In this document: in pieces, positions 61,018 to 64,000 of the stretch
Numbering within the stretch: position 1 is the first letter of the stretch
How the letters are laid out: each line of letters starts with the position of its first letter
Assembly: GCA_017536555.1 (NCBI GenBank)
Contig: JAFXHE010000008.1
Coordinates: forward strand, 62,001-126,000
DNA: 64,000 nucleotides
Direction of reading: 5' to 3'
Source: Alistipes sp.
Lineage (GTDB): Bacteria; Bacteroidota; Bacteroidia; Bacteroidales; Rikenellaceae
The notes under the pieces: model-generated
What the model saw: the letters and a program-made list of their open reading frames with translations, nothing else
Told to the model about the DNA's origin: nothing
The model's database searches: none
Position numbers and translations under genes: made by a program

Positions 61018-61773
61018 ATGAGAAAGAAGATTGTAGCAGGTAACTGGAAGATGAATACACTGCCCGCCGAGGGCGTTGAGTTAGCACGTGGCGTAGCAGC
61101 AGGTCGTGGCGAGGTAAATAGCGATGTAACACTTATCGTATGTCCTCCCTTCACACACTTGGCTGGCGTTATCGAGAGCCTTAATGGTGCTAACGTAGAG
61201 GTTGGCGCACAGGATTGCGCAACGGAGGCAAAGGGTGCTTACACAGGTGAGGTGTCAGCAGCTATGATTGCGGCACTCGGCTGTAAGTATGTTATCCTCG
61301 GTCACTCGGAGCGTCGTCAGTACTATGGCGAGTGCTCGGAGACTCTCAACAAGAAGATGGAGCAGGCTTATGCCAATAACCTCACTCCAATATACTGCGT
61401 AGGCGAGAACCTTGAGGAGCGCGAGGCAGAGCGTCACTTCGAGGTGTGCAAGCAGCAACTCGAGGAGGTTGTATTCAACCTTACAGACGCGCAGTTCAAG
61501 AACCTTGTCATCGCTTATGAGCCTGTATGGGCTATCGGCACAGGCAAGACAGCTACCGCAGAGCAGGCTCAGGAGATACACGCATACATCCGCGAGGTAT
61601 TGCGCTCAAAGTTTGGCGCAGCTGCCGAGGAGTGCCCCATTCTCTATGGTGGCTCTTGCAAGCCCTCAAATGCAGGCGAGATCTTTGCCAAGGCAGATGT
61701 AGACGGCGGTCTTATCGGCGGTGCAGCACTCAAGGCTGACGACTTCCTTGCTATTGGCAAGAGCTTCGAGTAG
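61018..61773 (+). CDS. tpiA: Triosephosphate isomerase
   Basis: A 251-aa glycolytic enzyme interconverting dihydroxyacetone phosphate and glyceraldehyde-3-phosphate. It begins RKKIVAGNWKMN, with the active-site Lys in GNWKMN, the His in ILGHSERR and the catalytic Glu in AYEPVWAIGTG; GGSCKPSNAGEIF closes the phosphate site. ATG 61018 is the family start; the in-frame GTG at 60955 lies inside lysS. Confidence 0.97.
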   Translation: MRKKIVAGNWKMNTLPAEGVELARGVAAGRGEVNSDVTLIVCPPFTHLAGVIESLNGANVEVGAQDCATEAKGAYTGEVSAAMIAALGCKYVILGHSERRQYYGECSETLNKKMEQAYANNLTPIYCVGENLEEREAERHFEVCKQQLEEVVFNLTDAQFKNLVIAYEPVWAIGTGKTATAEQAQEIHAYIREVLRSKFGAAAEECPILYGGSCKPSNAGEIFAKADVDGGLIGGAALKADDFLAIGKSFE

Positions 61774-61803
61774 AGAAGTAGCCTAACGGAATAAAGAGAA
61801 GCG

Positions 61804-61850
61804 AAATGGGTTAGATGGGTTGACTACAAGTTACTCATTTAGCCCATTTT
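61804..61850 (+). terminator. Terminator-like hairpin after tpiA
   Basis: A 17-bp stem with several G-T pairs (61804-61820 with 61833-61849) ends in a TTTT run. It is plausible but has a weak tail. Confidence 0.5.
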
Positions 61851-61932
61851 GCCTATCTTGTACCACAACAATAGGCACATCAAGAATATCTTGCCGCACG
61901 ACACTATTATAACCCAACAAAACATTAGGAGT

Positions 61933-63996
61933 ATGAGAATTTCCGCCACGCTGCTCACTATCATCGCAGCTATCGCCACACTTACGGCAACAGCCGCCAC
62001 GCAACAACCCACAGTAGGCGTTACCCCTACACCCAACAACCTGACTTACGCCGAAGAGACGACATCGCTTGATATAACAGCGGGACTTCAGCTATATATA
62101 TCGTGTGATAGTTCTGACACAGAACGACTTGTGCGCGCTGTTGAGCGCACAGGCATCGCCACAAAGCGCGTAAAACGCCCCGCACGCAATGGCTACCTCA
62201 ACCTTATCATCCGCGAAAATAGTACAGCAAGCGACGAGGCATACGAGATGACCGTTACGGAGCAAGGTGTGGAGATTGTAGCACCCACAGCCGCTGGACT
62301 CTTCTATGGTGTGCAGACTCTTGAGCAGCTAAACAATAATGGTTGCATCGCAGCGTGCCACATAAGCGATGCTCCACGCCTAAAGTATCGCGGTATACTC
62401 ATAGATATATCGCGCCATTTCCGCACAGCAGAGTTCCTTAAGCGACAGATAGACATTATGGCGCAGCTCAAGATGAACCGCCTGCACCTGCACCTCACCG
62501 ATGCTGCGGGCTGGCGACTTGAGATAGAGAGCTACCCGCGCCTCACGTCGTATGCTGCGTGGCGCACCCCCGCGACTTGGAAGGAGTGGTGGTATGGTGA
62601 ACGTGCGCACGTCAACGAGGGCGACGCAGGGGCGTATGGAGGATACCTCACAAAAGCCGAGGCACGCGACCTTGTGGCGTATGCCGCAGATAGATACATC
62701 ACCATCATCCCCGAGATAGAGATGCCTGGACACTCCGACGAGGTGCTTGCAGCATATCCCGAGCTAAAGTGCTCACATCAGCCCGAGCGTCAAGGCGACC
62801 TGTGCATAGGCAAGGAGGCGACCTTTGAGATGATGCAGTCTATACTCGACGAGGTTATGGAGATCTTCCCCTCGGAGTATATACACATCGGTGGCGATGA
62901 GGCGGGCAAACAAGAGTGGGCAAAATGCGAAGATTGCCAACGTCGCATCAAGGAGGAGGGTCTCAATGGTGTTGACGAGTTGCAGAGCTATATGATACAC
63001 CGCATCGAGGAGTACCTCAATTCACACAATAGGCAGATTATAGGCTGGGATGAGATACTACAAGGCGGTCTTGCTCCAAATGCTACGGTGATGTCGTGGC
63101 GAGGCGAGGAGGGCGGCATCACAGCTGCCAATATGGGTCACGACGTGATAATGTCGCCGCACGGCTACTGCTATATTGATGCCCCACAAGATGCACCCTG
63201 CACCGAGCCAGAGAGCATCGGCGGCTACCTGCCTCTTGAGCGCGTATACTCGTATGACCCTGCCCCCAAGAGCCTTGACGAGAGTGTACGCCGCCATATC
63301 ATAGGCGTTCAGGCAAACCTCTGGGCAGAGTTCATACCTACGGACGAACACTATGAGTATATGTTGTGGCCACGCGCTATGGCCGTTGCCGAGATTGGCT
63401 GGACGCATCCCGAGATGAAGGACTATGCATCGTTCCGCGAGCGCGCCATAGCTATTGTTGATAATATGCTTGAGAGAGGCTACCACCCCTTCGACCTTAA
63501 GAACGAAAAGGGTAACCGCCCCGAGTCCTTGCAACCTATCAGCCACCTCGCTGTGGGCAAGAGTGTTACGTATAACGCTCCGTCGCGCTACTATGCCCCC
63601 AAATATGCTGCTGCGGGCGATGCTACGCTCACTGACGGTCTGCGCGGCACGTGGACATACGCCGACAACCGCTGGCAAGGCTTCCTGGGTCGTGGCGGCG
63701 TGGACGTGACAATAGATATGGGCGAGGTGACAGAGATACACTCTGTTGCAGCCGACTTTATGCAGATATGCGGCCCTGGAGTCTTTATGCCCTGCAGGGT
63801 TATTATCAGCGTCTCTACGGATGGCGTGGAGTATACAACACTTACTACTATCGACCACGAGGTTGTTGTCGACGAGTTACCGTCATTCAAGAGCTTCGGC
63901 TGGGAGGGTGTCGCCGAGGCGAGATATATACGCTATAACGCCCACCGCAGCAAGTTTAGCGGATTTCTGTTTGTCGACGAGATTGTCGTGCAATAG
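61933..63996 (+). CDS. Beta-N-acetylhexosaminidase, GH20
   Basis: A 687-aa exported enzyme. The signal peptide covers about residues 1-24 (MRISATLLTIIAAIATLTAT). A GH20b-type domain (about 25-145) precedes the barrel with the substrate-assisted pair D322-E323 in HIGGDEAG, and QMKMNRLHLHLTD-like MAQLKMNRLHLHLTDAAGWR, DEILQGGLAP and a Trp-lined site (WGEF-type LWAEFIPT). The last 140 residues form a discoidin-like (F5/8 C-type) carbohydrate-binding domain. Start is ATG 61933 after an AGGAGT-like site. It would cleave terminal GlcNAc/GalNAc from glycans such as mucin O-glycans or chitobiose, in the periplasm or on the surface. Confidence 0.9.
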   Translation: MRISATLLTIIAAIATLTATAATQQPTVGVTPTPNNLTYAEETTSLDITAGLQLYISCDSSDTERLVRAVERTGIATKRVKRPARNGYLNLIIRENSTASDEAYEMTVTEQGVEIVAPTAAGLFYGVQTLEQLNNNGCIAACHISDAPRLKYRGILIDISRHFRTAEFLKRQIDIMAQLKMNRLHLHLTDAAGWRLEIESYPRLTSYAAWRTPATWKEWWYGERAHVNEGDAGAYGGYLTKAEARDLVAYAADRYITIIPEIEMPGHSDEVLAAYPELKCSHQPERQGDLCIGKEATFEMMQSILDEVMEIFPSEYIHIGGDEAGKQEWAKCEDCQRRIKEEGLNGVDELQSYMIHRIEEYLNSHNRQIIGWDEILQGGLAPNATVMSWRGEEGGITAANMGHDVIMSPHGYCYIDAPQDAPCTEPESIGGYLPLERVYSYDPAPKSLDESVRRHIIGVQANLWAEFIPTDEHYEYMLWPRAMAVAEIGWTHPEMKDYASFRERAIAIVDNMLERGYHPFDLKNEKGNRPESLQPISHLAVGKSVTYNAPSRYYAPKYAAAGDATLTDGLRGTWTYADNRWQGFLGRGGVDVTIDMGEVTEIHSVAADFMQICGPGVFMPCRVIISVSTDGVEYTTLTTIDHEVVVDELPSFKSFGWEGVAEARYIRYNAHRSKFSGFLFVDEIVVQ

Positions 63997-64000
63997 CAAC

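Noticed and set aside
1..64000. tRNA, rRNA or mobile element
   Set aside because: I read all gaps longer than about 80 bp and found no cloverleaf, rRNA-like stretch, transposase or terminal inverted repeat; XerD looks like the housekeeping recombinase.

Overview
The window looks like a chromosomal segment of a gut-type Bacteroidales bacterium, possibly Rikenellaceae/Alistipes-like; the family is inferred, not proven. Evidence: many starts are preceded by the Bacteroidota promoter pattern (TTTG, about 19-22 bp, TAnnTTTG); ribosome binding sites are weak; lipoproteins are numerous; and gene families typical of the phylum occur (WbqC, DUF4296, DUF2807 head GIN, BspA-type repeats, SusE/F-like modules, eukaryote-type branching enzyme). 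There are about 56 genes on both strands, mostly in short co-directional runs. I see no rRNA, tRNA, CRISPR array, prophage or insertion sequence.

Layout. 1-4.8 kb: end of a class A PBP, asd, a strongly codon-biased tryptophanase with its own promoter and terminator, a PhnP-like hydrolase and an SDR. 4.8-11.6 kb (minus): an RND multidrug-efflux operon (TetR, TolC-like, adaptor, pump) ending in a PII-like 97-aa gene. 11.8-16.4 kb: POT peptide transporter, glycogen branching enzyme, L,D-transpeptidase. 16.5-19.7 kb: a 52-aa peptide coupled to a 950-aa surface lipoprotein with SusE/F-like glucan-binding modules. 19.8-22 kb: a NatAB-type ABC exporter. 22.1-28.9 kb (minus): overlapping genes KdsC-like, DUF2520, THUMP-like methyltransferase, ComEC, UlaG-like hydrolase, then an alpha/beta hydrolase and XerD. 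28.9-36 kb: PrmA, WbqC, a GH2 protein lacking both catalytic glutamates (minus), CvpA, RsgA, TrmH and a class III aminotransferase.

36-38.4 kb is the most repetitive part: a BspA-like lipoprotein built of near-identical 69-bp units, a strong terminator, and about 2.6 tandem copies of a 128-bp hairpin-forming unit, followed by a flippase promoter whose spacer holds a perfect 9-bp inverted repeat. 38.4-48.9 kb is a long plus-strand run (flippase, delta-prime, FolK, envelope proteins, RbfA, FtsX-like permease, DUF4296, amidohydrolase). 48.9-50.7 kb is a two-gene module of a TerY-like von Willebrand A protein and a protein with a degenerate kinase-like region fused to WG repeats; this is the best candidate for an undescribed system. 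50.8-52.9 kb (minus): GIN-domain lipoprotein, flavoprotein, BirA. 53-64 kb (plus): glutaminyl cyclase, homocysteine methyltransferase, M20 hydrolase, RNase R, MqnC, LysRS, TpiA and a GH20 hexosaminidase.

Themes: envelope and surface glycan handling (SusE/F-like and BspA-like lipoproteins, GH2, GH20, flippase, LD-transpeptidase), export (RND, ABC), RNA and ribosome maturation (RsgA, TrmH, PrmA, RbfA, RNase R) and probably futalosine-route menaquinone synthesis (MqnC plus a candidate deaminase). Function assignments rest on recognised motifs and family resemblance read from the sequence; no database search was run.
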